A DNA stretch of 64,000 nucleotides from the NCBI RefSeq assembly GCF_019428685.1, contig NZ_CP080096.1, positions 1,054,001-1,118,000 on the forward strand, in the 5' to 3' direction. Below the pieces are notes generated by a model that did not search any database, was not told the origin of the DNA, and was given only the letters and a program-made list of their open reading frames with translations. Positions 28,816 to 37,733 of the stretch are shown in pieces; within the stretch, counting starts at the first letter, position 1, and the number at the start of each line of letters is the position of its first letter. The stretch comes from Paraburkholderia edwinii (GTDB taxonomy: Bacteria > Pseudomonadota > Gammaproteobacteria > Burkholderiales > Burkholderiaceae). A program made the translations under genes and the position numbers.

Positions 28816-29475
28816 ATGACAACACCCCACTCGCAGGAAACGCATTCGGCACGCCTGCTCGCATCCGCGACGGATGTGTGGCAGGCGATGCAGGAACATC
28901 GTTTCGTGGTCGACATCGAGCGCGACAGGCTGCCGGCCGATGCATTCACTCGGTATCTGTCGTACGAAGGACGCTTCGTCGAAACGGCGATGGCGATCTT
29001 CGGCTACGCGCTGGTGAAGGCCGATACGATCGCGCACAAGCACTGGCTGATCGGCGTGCTGCATGCGCTATCGACCGAGCAGGTGCCGTACTTCGAGCGC
29101 ACGATCGCCGCGCTCGATCTGCCGCCTTCGTACCACGATGTGCCGTTGCCGGCTGCTGTCAGCGCGTTCGATTCGGGCATGCTCGATATCGCGCGAAACG
29201 GCACTTACGAAGAGGTCATCGTATCGATGCTCGCGGCCGAATGGATGTACGGCACCTGGTGCACGCGCGCGAATCGGGCGCCCGCCAGCAACCCGTTTGT
29301 GCGCGAATGGGTCGCGCTGCATGCGGAGCCGACCTTCCTTGGCCAGGTGCAATGGCTTAGGGCGCAGGTCGATGGATGGTCCGCGCAACGTTTCGACTTC
29401 GAGCGCAGCAGCACGATCTTTCGCAAGGTGCTCGCGCTCGAGATCGATTTCCACAGCGCGGCTTATGGCGGTTGA
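28816..29475 (+). CDS. TenA-family protein lacking the usual active-site cysteine
   Basis: Helical protein of 219 residues with the TenA/PqqC fold. TenA enzymes hydrolyse thiamine or its aminopyrimidine breakdown products. The region that normally reads LPCxWxYxE here reads LAAEWMYGTW (residues 139-148), so the catalytic Cys is replaced, with a Glu beside it, resembling the Cys-free TenA_E subgroup. The C-terminal Glu of the active site is kept in LALEIDFHSAAY. It lies inside the LacI-controlled sugar operon, 13 bases after the permease gene, which suggests a substrate imported by that transporter rather than ordinary thiamine salvage. Confidence 0.85.
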   Translation: MTTPHSQETHSARLLASATDVWQAMQEHRFVVDIERDRLPADAFTRYLSYEGRFVETAMAIFGYALVKADTIAHKHWLIGVLHALSTEQVPYFERTIAALDLPPSYHDVPLPAAVSAFDSGMLDIARNGTYEEVIVSMLAAEWMYGTWCTRANRAPASNPFVREWVALHAEPTFLGQVQWLRAQVDGWSAQRFDFERSSTIFRKVLALEIDFHSAAYGG

Positions 29476-29502
29476 TGCGCTCGACGCTACAGGTGAGAAG
29501 CG

Positions 29503-30354
29503 ATGAATACTCAAAGCAAACCGGTTTTCAGGACCAAGCCCAACGCCATCGAGACGTTGTTCGGCAAGCGTAAGGCGGTGCTCGGCATGATTCATTGTCT
29601 GCCGCTGCCGGGCGCGCCGCGCTATGAGGGGCAACCGATCGGCGAGATCGTCGAGTTTGCGGTGAACGAAGCGAAGGCTTACGCGCAGTTCGGACTGGAT
29701 GGCCTCGTTGTCGAAAACCATGGCGACATTCCATTTTCGAAACCCGAGGATCTCGGCCCCGAGACTGCCGCATCGATGGCGGTCGTAGCCGATGCGGTGC
29801 GTCGCGCGGTCGGCCTGCCGGTCGGCATCAACGTGCTCGCGAATGGCGCGCTGCAGGCGCTCGCGGTGGCTAAAGCGGCCGGCGCGACCTTCGTACGCGT
29901 TAATCAGTGGGCCAATGCGTATGTCGCAAACGAGGGCTTTATCGAAGGGCCGGCGGCGCTCGCAACGCGGTATCGCGCCCGGTTGCGCGCGCAGGATATT
30001 CAGGTGTTCGCTGACGTGCATGTCAAACATGGCGCGCATGCGATCACGGCGGATCGGTCGCTCGCGGAACTTGCGCGCGATGTCGAATTCTTCGATGCCG
30101 ATGCGGCGATTGTCACCGGTCAGCGCACCGGCGATTCCGCGACGATGGACGAGCTGCGCGCGATTGCGCAAGGCACGTCGTTGCCGGTGGTGATCGGCTC
30201 GGGTGTTAATCCGTCGAATGTCGGCGAGCTGTTCACCGTTGCCGATGCGGTGATCGTCGCGAGCTTTCTGAAGCGGGACGGCGTGTGGTGGAACCCGGTC
30301 GATCGCGACCGTGTCGCGACGTTCATGAAAGAAGCCGTAAAGGCGCGCGCATGA
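29503..30354 (+). CDS. BtpA/SgcQ family TIM-barrel protein
   Basis: Protein of 283 residues of the BtpA family. Typical blocks are VLGMIHCLPLPGAPRY near the start, GLVVENHGDIPF and TIM-barrel strands such as DVHVKHGAHA and VVIGSGVNPSNV. In cyanobacteria BtpA stabilises photosystem I, but in other bacteria (SgcQ) it sits in sugar operons and its reaction is unknown. Its last four bases overlap the kinase gene, so it is translationally coupled to a PfkB kinase. A barrel enzyme acting on a phosphorylated sugar product is a fair inference. Confidence 0.88.
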   Translation: MNTQSKPVFRTKPNAIETLFGKRKAVLGMIHCLPLPGAPRYEGQPIGEIVEFAVNEAKAYAQFGLDGLVVENHGDIPFSKPEDLGPETAASMAVVADAVRRAVGLPVGINVLANGALQALAVAKAAGATFVRVNQWANAYVANEGFIEGPAALATRYRARLRAQDIQVFADVHVKHGAHAITADRSLAELARDVEFFDADAAIVTGQRTGDSATMDELRAIAQGTSLPVVIGSGVNPSNVGELFTVADAVIVASFLKRDGVWWNPVDRDRVATFMKEAVKARA

Positions 30355-31286
30355 AGGTGGCAAACCGGCTGTTCGTGGTCGGCAATGCGGTGTCCGATCT
30401 GACCTTGAGGGTCGAGCGCGCGGCGCACGCGGGCGAATCGATTCTCGCCGACAGCATGCAGCGCGCGCCGGGCGGCAAGGGATTGAATCAGGCGGTGGCC
30501 GCGCATCGCGCGGGCGCCGCAGTCGTTTTTCACGCGAGCATTGGCGACGACGGCGACGGCGCGGATATCGCCGCGCGTCTCGACGAGGAGGGCATGCATG
30601 CACTACGCCTCGTGCGACACGCGCTGCCGACCGATCTCTCGGTACTCACGGTCACGCGCAACGGCGAAAACTCGATCATTACGACGGCAGGCTGCACGCG
30701 CGCGCTCGATGCGGCGGGGCTCATCGCGCAGATCGCCGATATCACGGCGGCAGACACGCTGCTGATGCAGGGCAATCTGTCGCTCGAGAGTACCCGTGAT
30801 GTGATCGACCATGCCCGCGGTTCGGGCGCCGCGGTTATCGTCAACGCGGCGCCGTGGTGCTGGCCCGACGCATCGGCGCTTGCATCGTGCGACGGCGTGA
30901 TCGCGAACGAGGGAGAGATTTGCGCCATCACCGGTGTCGATGATCCCGGGCTCGGCGCGTCGCGCCTGCTTGCGCAAGGCCCGCGCTGGGTGATCGTCAC
31001 GCTCGGCGCGCGCGGAGTGCTGATCGCGCGCGGTAACGAGCGGGTTCGCATGCCGGCCGCGTCGGTCGTGACCGTCGATACGTCGGGCGCGGGTGATGTG
31101 TTCTGCGGTGTGCTGGCTGCGCTCTATACATCACGACGCGAAGCTGTGCCGTTCTTGCGTGCGATTGAATACGCGCAACTTGCCGCGGCGATCGCTGTCG
31201 GGCGGCATGGAACGTTTTCGGCGATTCCGTCGGCTGGGGAGATGCGGCGTGTAATGGATTCGACGCGCGAGAGCACTGCGCGATAA
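30351..31286 (+). CDS. PfkB-family carbohydrate kinase
   Basis: Kinase of 311 residues of the ribokinase family. Signature 1 is GGKGLNQAVAAHRAG, and signature 2 is DTSGAGDVFCG with the catalytic Asp. It phosphorylates a sugar or nucleoside at a hydroxymethyl or similar group. It is the last gene of the ABC/TenA/BtpA operon. The exact substrate is unknown; ribokinase, adenosine-type and 5-dehydro-2-deoxygluconate kinases all share this fold. Confidence 0.92.
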   Translation: MKVANRLFVVGNAVSDLTLRVERAAHAGESILADSMQRAPGGKGLNQAVAAHRAGAAVVFHASIGDDGDGADIAARLDEEGMHALRLVRHALPTDLSVLTVTRNGENSIITTAGCTRALDAAGLIAQIADITAADTLLMQGNLSLESTRDVIDHARGSGAAVIVNAAPWCWPDASALASCDGVIANEGEICAITGVDDPGLGASRLLAQGPRWVIVTLGARGVLIARGNERVRMPAASVVTVDTSGAGDVFCGVLAALYTSRREAVPFLRAIEYAQLAAAIAVGRHGTFSAIPSAGEMRRVMDSTRESTAR

Positions 31287-31897
31287 CCGGCTAAAGCTGA
31301 GGGTGCTTGTACGGCGTGGGCGCACTCTCACCGGACAATCCACCGGATCACGGCTGGAGCACATCCATCAACTCTGCAAGCGCCGTTTCAATGGCAATGT
31401 CGATAGGAGTGCGCGGGCCACTTCGGTCCTTGTCGGGCCAACCAGCAACTCACACGTCATGTCTGCATCGGGACGCTAATGCCGATGTTCGAGCGCGCTC
31501 GAGTTCTCACAGATACGCTCGCATGCGCTTCGCGTGCTTCAAGCCCTGACCCACGCGGTGCCTTGACAATGACTGGACCTTCCATGCATCATTTCTTCAG
31601 TTCCTATATATAGTTTATAGTTCTTATATACGGAACGATAGCGTATCTTTGAGCTTCCAGGCAGGTTCAGCACACTCGGTGTCGAACCAGCGGCGGCGCG
31701 TACCCGCGCGCCCGGCTGGTTGTGCAGGGCTGCCCGTCGGTATGAGGCTTTACAAAAAAGGTATGAGGCTCGCGGTTCTCGCGCGCCGCGCTATTTCCAC
31801 GGAGACACGATGGGTCACTTTCTGACGTCCCTGCTCAACGACGCCGAGCGCAGCTGCCCGGTTTCTGCAGAGATTCTTCTCAAGGCGCCTTTGTGCG
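31287..31897. other. Intergenic region before the island porin
   Basis: A 611-base stretch with no convincing gene. It marks the change from the LacI cluster to the catabolic island. It contains the first tandem box pair (31600-31636). A 61-codon reading frame at 31720 has no ribosome site or family and is not annotated. Confidence 0.5.
31600..31636. promoter_or_regulatory. Tandem 20-bp-phased regulatory boxes, pair 1
   Basis: GTTCCTATATATAGTTT (31600-31616) and GTTCTTATATACGGAAC (31620-31636) start exactly 20 bp apart. The second is a near-perfect palindrome. The pair is about 260 bases before the porin start, so the transcript may have a long leader. Confidence 0.75.
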
Positions 31898-32992
31898 ATG
31901 AGTAAATGGATCTTCGCTTCATTCGTTGGTGCAATGCTTGCCGTCCTTAGCACTACTTGTGGCGCGCAAAACGTAGCGTTGTACGGTGAACTTGACGCAG
32001 GGCTCGCTTACGTCAGCAACGTGAACGGCAATCCGCAATACCGTGCAACGTCTGGATTGATCGACGGTAGCTACTGGGGCTTGCAAGGGAACGAAGAACT
32101 TGGTGGTGGATCAAGAGCAGTGTTCCGTCTTGAGCGCGGCTTCTCAGCTACGTCAGGCGAAGACTTCAACGACCACCCGGCCTATGTAGGGCTTCAGTCG
32201 GATGCACTTGGGACGCTAACGGTCGGCCATCAGTACGACCTTATTCACGATGACTTCGCGCCGTACACGCTCACCGGTGGCACAGGGGGAACGGCATTCG
32301 CGCACCCATTCGATAACGACAATGCCAACAACACTTACCTCGCGCGCAACTCGATAAAGTATGCGAGTTCCTCGTTCGGTGGTTTCAGCTTCGGTGGCAT
32401 GTACGCGTTCTCGAACGGCGCCGGGGCATTCGCGAACAACCGCGCGTACAGCATTGGCGCGAGCTATCAGGGCGGTGCACTCAGTGCGGGGGCGGCGTGG
32501 CTGCATGCGAATGGCCGCGGCAATACGGCGGACGGCGCCTACGATCCGGTTGTCCTGCCGGGTTTGAACACGGATGTGTTCGATGCCAACGTGCAGACGC
32601 AGAACACCTACGGCGTCGGAGCGAGTTTAACTATGGGTGATTTTGTCTTCGGCGCGGCCTGGTCTCGTTCGACCTATTCCGGTGTGGTCAACATTGAATC
32701 TGGTGATGCCAGTCCATCAGTTGGTTTCAGCAACTATGAAGTCAACGGTGTTTACCAGTTGACGCCCGCTGTGTCGCTCGCGGGTATGTACTCGTACACG
32801 AAGGGATCAGGTGCGCACTGGAACGAGGCCGCGTTGCAGGCGAGCTATGCGCTATCGAAGCGCACCGATGCGTATGTCGAAGCGATCTACCAACGGGCTT
32901 CGTCGGGTGCGCCAGCAGTTATCAACGCAAATGACCCTTCGTCAAGCTCCAGCCAGTTGATGATCGCAACGGGTATTCGACACCATTTCTAA
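31898..32992 (+). CDS. Porin, OmpC-like
   Basis: Outer-membrane porin of 364 residues with a signal peptide (about 1-23, ending CGA), mature start NVALYGELDAGLAY, the barrel blocks YWGLQGNEELGGGSRAVFRLE and VGHQYDL, and a C-terminal Phe (GIRHHF). It is shorter and more AT-rich than the porin at 10 kb. It is the outer-membrane entry candidate for the island's substrate, because it lies behind a regulon box pair. Confidence 0.92.
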   Translation: MSKWIFASFVGAMLAVLSTTCGAQNVALYGELDAGLAYVSNVNGNPQYRATSGLIDGSYWGLQGNEELGGGSRAVFRLERGFSATSGEDFNDHPAYVGLQSDALGTLTVGHQYDLIHDDFAPYTLTGGTGGTAFAHPFDNDNANNTYLARNSIKYASSSFGGFSFGGMYAFSNGAGAFANNRAYSIGASYQGGALSAGAAWLHANGRGNTADGAYDPVVLPGLNTDVFDANVQTQNTYGVGASLTMGDFVFGAAWSRSTYSGVVNIESGDASPSVGFSNYEVNGVYQLTPAVSLAGMYSYTKGSGAHWNEAALQASYALSKRTDAYVEAIYQRASSGAPAVINANDPSSSSSQLMIATGIRHHF

Positions 32993-33034
32993 TTGACACC
33001 AACGTATCGTCTGCGCTGCAACGCCTCCATGTGC

Positions 33035-33071
33035 GTTCCGCATGCGAGAACGAAATTCTTTCATAAGTAAC
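33035..33071. promoter_or_regulatory. Tandem 20-bp-phased regulatory boxes, pair 2
   Basis: GTTCCGCATGCGAGAAC (33035-33051) and ATTCTTTCATAAGTAAC (33055-33071), starts 20 bp apart, 81 bases before the first DUF4148 gene. Confidence 0.7.
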
Positions 33072-33152
33072 ACTACTATGAGTGAAAACCCGTACAATGG
33101 CTTTCCAAGGGTTGGCTTGGCGCGGCACCCATGAATCACTACTGAATCTCAC

Positions 33153-33425
33153 ATGAAATCGCTCATCAATCTTGCCTTCGCGGTTGCTCTCATCGCTCCG
33201 GTGCTATCGCACGCTGCTTCACCGGTTACGCGCGCACAGGTGCGCGCGGAATTGATTGATCTTGAAGATGCGGGCTACAACCCCGTCGATGACAACCACT
33301 ATCCGCAGAATCTGAAGCGCGCGGAGACTATCGTCGCGCGACAAAACGGTGCGAACACCGCGTACGGTTCGGACACCGCCGGAGCATCGCAATCCGGTGC
33401 AGTGGTGCGATCAAACGAAAAGTGA
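33153..33425 (+). CDS. Small secreted DUF4148 protein
   Basis: Protein of 90 residues with a signal peptide (MKSLINLAFAVALIAPVLSHA) and the DUF4148 core VTRAQVRAELIDLEDAGYNP. These periplasmic proteins are abundant in Burkholderia and have no known function. It lies behind a regulon box pair, so it is likely co-expressed with the catabolic genes. Confidence 0.85.
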   Translation: MKSLINLAFAVALIAPVLSHAASPVTRAQVRAELIDLEDAGYNPVDDNHYPQNLKRAETIVARQNGANTAYGSDTAGASQSGAVVRSNEK

Positions 33426-33426
33426 G

Positions 33427-33457
33427 AAAAGCTGCCCTAAAGAAAGCGCAGCTTTTT
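33427..33457. terminator. Bidirectional terminator between convergent genes
   Basis: AAAAGCTGC (33427-33435) pairs with GCAGCTTTT (33448-33456), with A and T runs at either side. It can serve both the DUF4148 gene and the solute-binding gene on the opposite strand. Confidence 0.85.
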
Positions 33458-33472
33458 GCGGGAATGTGAACC

Positions 33473-34531
33473 CTAACCTAGAAACAGGTGATTAAAGAGG
33501 TCGTTCCATTTGTTGCGCTCGGCTGCCGACATCGTCGGATCCACAGGCGTCATCTTGCTATTCTGGAACGGTGACGGGATATTCCGATGCGTTGGAACGT
33601 AGTCCATGTTCGCCAGAATTTTCTGCGCGTCCGCTGAGAGCATGTAATCGTAGAGCAACATGCCCGCAGCGGGATGCGGCGCGTGCTTGAACAGCGCAAT
33701 GCCATTCGCTCTCGCCACCGCAGGCTGCAACAGGAACCAGTCTATCGGCGCTTTTTTGCGCTTTGCCTGCATAGGCATGTAGTTGTATGTCTCGAGCGCA
33801 AGCGGCACTTCGCCTGAGCCAACCATATTGTTCAGCAATGAGTTGCCGTTGCGGACAGATATGCCATTGGTGGCAATCAATTCTTTGAAGAAGGCAATGC
33901 CTTTTTCGGTTCCCATCTGCTGACAAACCGTCGCAAACCAGTCAGAGCTCTTCGACTCGATGCCGAGTTTTCCTTTCCATTTCGGCAGCAGCAAATCACC
34001 AAATGAAGAGGGCAGGTCTTCCTTCTTGATGGCATTAGTATTGTAGGACTGGACCCATACGGACAGCAGCGTCGACGCCCACATACGATGTTCCGGTACC
34101 GATCCTGGTAGTAGATCCGCGAACATGGGTGATACGGCAGGCTGCAGCAGGTTCTCTTGTCGCAAGTTATCCAGGAACGAGGAGCCGACATGCACGGTGT
34201 CTGGCGTGTAACGACCGGCTCGTGCCTCTGAAACGGCACGTTGTACGACTTGCTCATCCCCTGCGCGCCAGGTATTGACCTTTACGCCGTATTTCTTCTC
34301 AAACGGATTCAACAACGGTTCGAGATCCGATTTGGCGATCGTAGTGTAAAAACTGACTTGCCCTTCTTTTTTTGCGGCTGTGAGAATTCGGGCTTCGCGA
34401 TCCGATCCGGTGTAGTTCGCCAGTGCAAGGTTCGGCGAAATGACCTCGGCCGATCTGACATGGAACGGCACCCATGCCGCGCTCGATGCTAGTCCCAAAC
34501 TCGCTTTCAATAGGGTACGTCGGCTAGTCAT
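33473..34531 (-). CDS. ABC transporter solute-binding protein (Fe3+/AfuA-like fold), copy 1
   Basis: Periplasmic binding protein of 352 residues with a Tat-like signal (TSRRTLLKASLGLASSAAW). It shares the motifs of the iron-type extracellular binding family: KKEGQVSFYTT, ARAGRYTPDTVHVGSS and WKGKLGIESK. Despite the family name, many members bind organic anions. The ATG at 34531 is chosen over an upstream start because GGAGACAGG lies just before it. It is a paralogue of the binding protein at 39159. No permease lies beside it, so it may share the one encoded at 43902. Confidence 0.9.
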   Translation of the reverse strand: MTSRRTLLKASLGLASSAAWVPFHVRSAEVISPNLALANYTGSDREARILTAAKKEGQVSFYTTIAKSDLEPLLNPFEKKYGVKVNTWRAGDEQVVQRAVSEARAGRYTPDTVHVGSSFLDNLRQENLLQPAVSPMFADLLPGSVPEHRMWASTLLSVWVQSYNTNAIKKEDLPSSFGDLLLPKWKGKLGIESKSSDWFATVCQQMGTEKGIAFFKELIATNGISVRNGNSLLNNMVGSGEVPLALETYNYMPMQAKRKKAPIDWFLLQPAVARANGIALFKHAPHPAAGMLLYDYMLSADAQKILANMDYVPTHRNIPSPFQNSKMTPVDPTMSAAERNKWNDLFNHLFLG

Positions 34532-34810
34532 CCTGTCTCCATGCTTGAATGAGCTCTGAATACTGCAGCGTTTCTCGAAGCGCATTCTCCAGTTCGAAAC
34601 GTTTATCCAGATTCGATACGGCTCAGCATCTCGGGATCAGTGGCTTTCTCGCAAATTGCACCTTACTCCCGCTCCGAATTCGGACGCGGTTAGCAATCAC
34701 TCGATTTAGAATCCCACTATTTGTGTAAATTAGTGATTTCCCTATAGTGCCCCAATGATGGGTGTATACTGACTCCTTGAGTCAGACGTTTACACCCCAG
34801 AGGGGAGACC

Positions 34811-35068
34811 ATGAAATCCCTAGTCAATATTGTTTGCGCGGCCGTCATTCTCGTCCCGCTGACGTCGCATGCGACCGAGTCCATCACGCGCGCTCAGGTA
34901 ATCAAAGAACTTGAGCAGCTGGAAGCGGCGGGCTACAACCCCGGTGAGGCTGACGACAGCTACCCGGCAACGTTGGAACGAGCTCAGGCAGTCCTCCTCG
35001 AGCGGCAAGGAATCGAGGCAGCTTCATACGGGCCGGATATGCAAGGCGCAACGCAATCGGGTCACTAA
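34811..35068 (+). CDS. Small secreted DUF4148 protein, second copy
   Basis: Protein of 85 residues, similar along its length to the DUF4148 protein at 33153: signal peptide MKSLVNIVCAAVILVPLTSHA, then ITRAQVIKELEQLEAAGYNPGE. AGGGGAG precedes the ATG. GTATACT near 34769 may be its -10 element. Function unknown; the two copies probably arose by local duplication around the solute-binding gene. Confidence 0.83.
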   Translation: MKSLVNIVCAAVILVPLTSHATESITRAQVIKELEQLEAAGYNPGEADDSYPATLERAQAVLLERQGIEAASYGPDMQGATQSGH

Positions 35069-35836
35069 AAAGACCGCGCTTGACGAGTCTGTTTAGACTG
35101 CCCGCCCGGGATCGGTCCCACTTAGCCGGGATCGCGTCCACGCGTCCCATGCGGTATCCCTGATCGCTAGTGCTGCCGAAACCGATCGTATAGAAATCGT
35201 TTCGGCTATTGCTAGCGCGATCCATTCCGACTTCCTGACCTCCGGATCTCTGATGTCGGCGCTTACGCGATTGCGCGTCGCGCTGGCTGCTGGTTGCCGA
35301 CATGGCATCCGTAAGCCTGCCCGGAGACGGCATCAACGCGAATAAACAAACGCTTCTCTGTTTCTCTTCCATTGCGCCAGATTCGAAATTAGGTAAAAGC
35401 GATATTTGTGGGCGTTTGCTGCTACGAAGAACAATTGGGCACACGTCACAGGAAATATCGTCTTTCTTCGTGACTTTTGTCCGTCATGCCATCGTTCCTT
35501 TATATGGACCGATGGACCAATTCTAAAGCGCAAATAGACTCTACTTGCCGCCAGTATTGATGTCAATCGAGATTCATTGCTTTCCGGGTTAACCCCGTTT
35601 GCAAGCAACTCGAACGGGCGAAGTTGAATGAAAAATCGGTGCATTTCGAATCGACTTTCTACACTCTGCGTAAGAACAATTTTTAGAAAGGTAATACAGC
35701 AAAGTTCGGATGCCGAATAATATTCGACCCCTTAAATTTTGCCGCGCGTTAAACGCGCCTCCGGACTAGTCACAGCTGCTGACGAGCCAAAAAGGGTTGC
35801 CGAAGGCGTCCGGGAAACCAGACGGGGAGCCTGGAA
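35069..35836. other. Gene-poor stretch with one orphan regulatory box
   Basis: A 768-base region without a supportable gene. Near 35100-35150 two related strings (GGGATCGGTCCC and CGGGATCGCGTCC) look like debris of a mobile element, but no transposase remains. A single box, GTTCCTTTATATGGACC (35494-35510), resembles the regulon motif, without a partner 20 bp away. The neighbouring DNA is AT-rich compared with the flanking genes. Confidence 0.45.
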
Positions 35837-37090
35837 TCAGGCTGTCGCGCTCGCATCGAGTGCAGCTCGCTTAGGGTCACGCTGTTCCGGATACACGTAG
35901 GGCCCGAGACGTATGATCGAGACTGCGGCAATCGAAATGAAGCCGGAGAACGTCCAGAGGGCGATCTTGTACGAGTGTGTGAGGTCGAACGATAGTCCGG
36001 AGGCAAAGATCATGATGCCGGCACCCCATCCCCACGCCATCCACATCGCCCCGCTTACCCGGCCAAACAGGCGCAAATCGAAATAGCGGCTCACGATAAA
36101 CGTAATGATGTCCGCTTCCGCGCCCATCGAAACGCCGATTAGTGCAGCAGCCATCATTGCTGCGGAGCCGGTCGCGCCCATTGCGAGAATGAGAACACCA
36201 ACGAGGGTCAGCGAGAACGATAGCGCAGCACAATAGGGCGCATGAACCCGATCCATCAACCATCCTGCCAACAGACGGCCGACTGCGGATGTTAAACCGG
36301 CGATCGACAGCATCGTCGCGGCAGTCGCGACTGTTTCGCCGCGATCGGTCATCATCGGTACAAGCTGCGAAAGCAACGCGAGCAGCACACCGGACACGCA
36401 GAAGATCGAAAGGCCTAGCAGACGGAACGTGCGGTCCTTGAGGAATAACGTCCAGAGCGATGGAAGCTCGCCTCTTGCGACATGCGCCTTACGCACAAGC
36501 TCTTCGTCTACGCCTGGCGGCATTTTCACGAGGAAGTAAAGTGCGGGCACAGAAAACATGGCCATTAACGCAGCGACGCCGAAATAGCCAGCACGCCAAC
36601 CGAAGTGCCTCAGCAGATAACCAGCATAGTGCGGCATGAACATCGCACCTATTGCTGTGCCGCCGACCATCAAACCGAGTGCGAGACCACGCTGGCGGTC
36701 GAAGCGGGTACAAATGACTTTCGCATACGGCAACGCGTTCGTGCTGGGTGCAAACAGACCGACCGCAACGAATGCTAGTGCAAAGATCCATGGAGACGCC
36801 GGCAACACGCCGACGAGCGCCGTGGACGCTGCAAACAGGATCAGAAACAGGAGCGTAGGGCGACGCACCCCCATTTTGTCGATAAGCGATCCGAGAAGGA
36901 TTGTCCCCGGCCCCATGGAAAATTCGAAGACAGTCAAGCCAAGTGAAACCTGTGCACGGCTCCAGTGATTCTCGGCAGCGATCGCTTTGATAAACATGCC
37001 GAACATGAATGCCGACAACACGCCTGCACCGACTGAAACGCAGACCGCGCCGCCGAATACAGTCCACCATCTATTAATATCGCGTTTCAC
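35837..37090 (-). CDS. MFS transporter, monocarboxylate/OFA-like
   Basis: Twelve-helix major-facilitator permease of 417 residues. It starts INRWWTVFGGAVCVSVGAG and has the family loop GSLIDKMGVRRP between helices 2 and 3. It resembles the oxalate/formate and monocarboxylate transporter branch, so a small organic anion is a fair guess. It is the last gene of the minus-strand run that begins with the ABC permease at 45638, one base after the hypothetical gene upstream. Confidence 0.88.
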   Translation of the reverse strand: MKRDINRWWTVFGGAVCVSVGAGVLSAFMFGMFIKAIAAENHWSRAQVSLGLTVFEFSMGPGTILLGSLIDKMGVRRPTLLFLILFAASTALVGVLPASPWIFALAFVAVGLFAPSTNALPYAKVICTRFDRQRGLALGLMVGGTAIGAMFMPHYAGYLLRHFGWRAGYFGVAALMAMFSVPALYFLVKMPPGVDEELVRKAHVARGELPSLWTLFLKDRTFRLLGLSIFCVSGVLLALLSQLVPMMTDRGETVATAATMLSIAGLTSAVGRLLAGWLMDRVHAPYCAALSFSLTLVGVLILAMGATGSAAMMAAALIGVSMGAEADIITFIVSRYFDLRLFGRVSGAMWMAWGWGAGIMIFASGLSFDLTHSYKIALWTFSGFISIAAVSIIRLGPYVYPEQRDPKRAALDASATA

Positions 37091-37091
37091 G

Positions 37092-37673
37092 CTATTCTCC
37101 TTGCTGCGCGCCGAGTGCGGAAAGCAGATCGCCCAGATAGCCGGCCATCGCTGGAAGAACCATCATCGTGCTGCAGGGGCGCAGCATATCGGCGGTGCTG
37201 TTCGATTTCTTCCCGGAAGGGCTGATCACGACGGACACGGTTACACCGTTCATGCGATACATCTTCGCTGCAACCGCAATCGCTTGAGCATCGTCACCTT
37301 CGCGTCCTGAGATCACGACGGTATCCGGCGAACCGAGCCATTCGTTTAGCGCATCGGGGATCAGGCCTGGCCTCTCATCCGGGTTTTGCAAAAGCACAGC
37401 GAAATCGCTCGCCCTCGAAAACTCCACATCGGCATATGTGTGGCAGTTCGCGACTTCTGGATCGTTATCTGTCAGCGCAATGACGCGAATGCGACGAGGA
37501 GAGGAATTCGGAGTCCGAATCCGATAACGCACTTCGGATGGGGTCGGGTAGTCAAGCATCGCTTGCTTCGAAGGGTCCGTTTCATCGAGACCCAACGTCC
37601 GCGTACTCACCTGCATCGTGTCTCGCCGGCGGTCAGTAGCCTTAAAGGTATTGGAGTGAAAAGTATCGTTCAT
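37092..37673 (-). CDS. Hypothetical protein, Rossmann-like
   Basis: Protein of 193 residues that I do not recognise. The middle alternates beta strands and helices (RIRVIALTDNDPEVANC, TVVISGREGDDAQAIAVAAK, VTVSVVISPSG), which suggests a Rossmann-like alpha/beta fold. There is no signal peptide, metal motif or nucleotide-binding loop that I can name. It is almost fused to the MFS gene downstream and lies after the porin gene in the same direction. The start is uncertain; ATG at 37616 is an alternative. Confidence 0.6.
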   Translation of the reverse strand: MNDTFHSNTFKATDRRRDTMQVSTRTLGLDETDPSKQAMLDYPTPSEVRYRIRTPNSSPRRIRVIALTDNDPEVANCHTYADVEFSRASDFAVLLQNPDERPGLIPDALNEWLGSPDTVVISGREGDDAQAIAVAAKMYRMNGVTVSVVISPSGKKSNSTADMLRPCSTMMVLPAMAGYLGDLLSALGAQQGE

Positions 37674-37733
37674 CAGATTTCGTTCGAAAGGGGCGCGACG
37701 GGGCGCTCTTTATGCGAATGCCCGCGCCGCTGC

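Noticed and set aside
31720..31905. Small 61-residue gene before the island porin
   Set aside because: No ribosome site, no family, overlaps the porin start; probably leader sequence.
35093..35350. Insertion-sequence remnant
   Set aside because: Related strings near GGGATCGGTCCC look like mobile-element debris, but no inverted ends or transposase fragment could be established.
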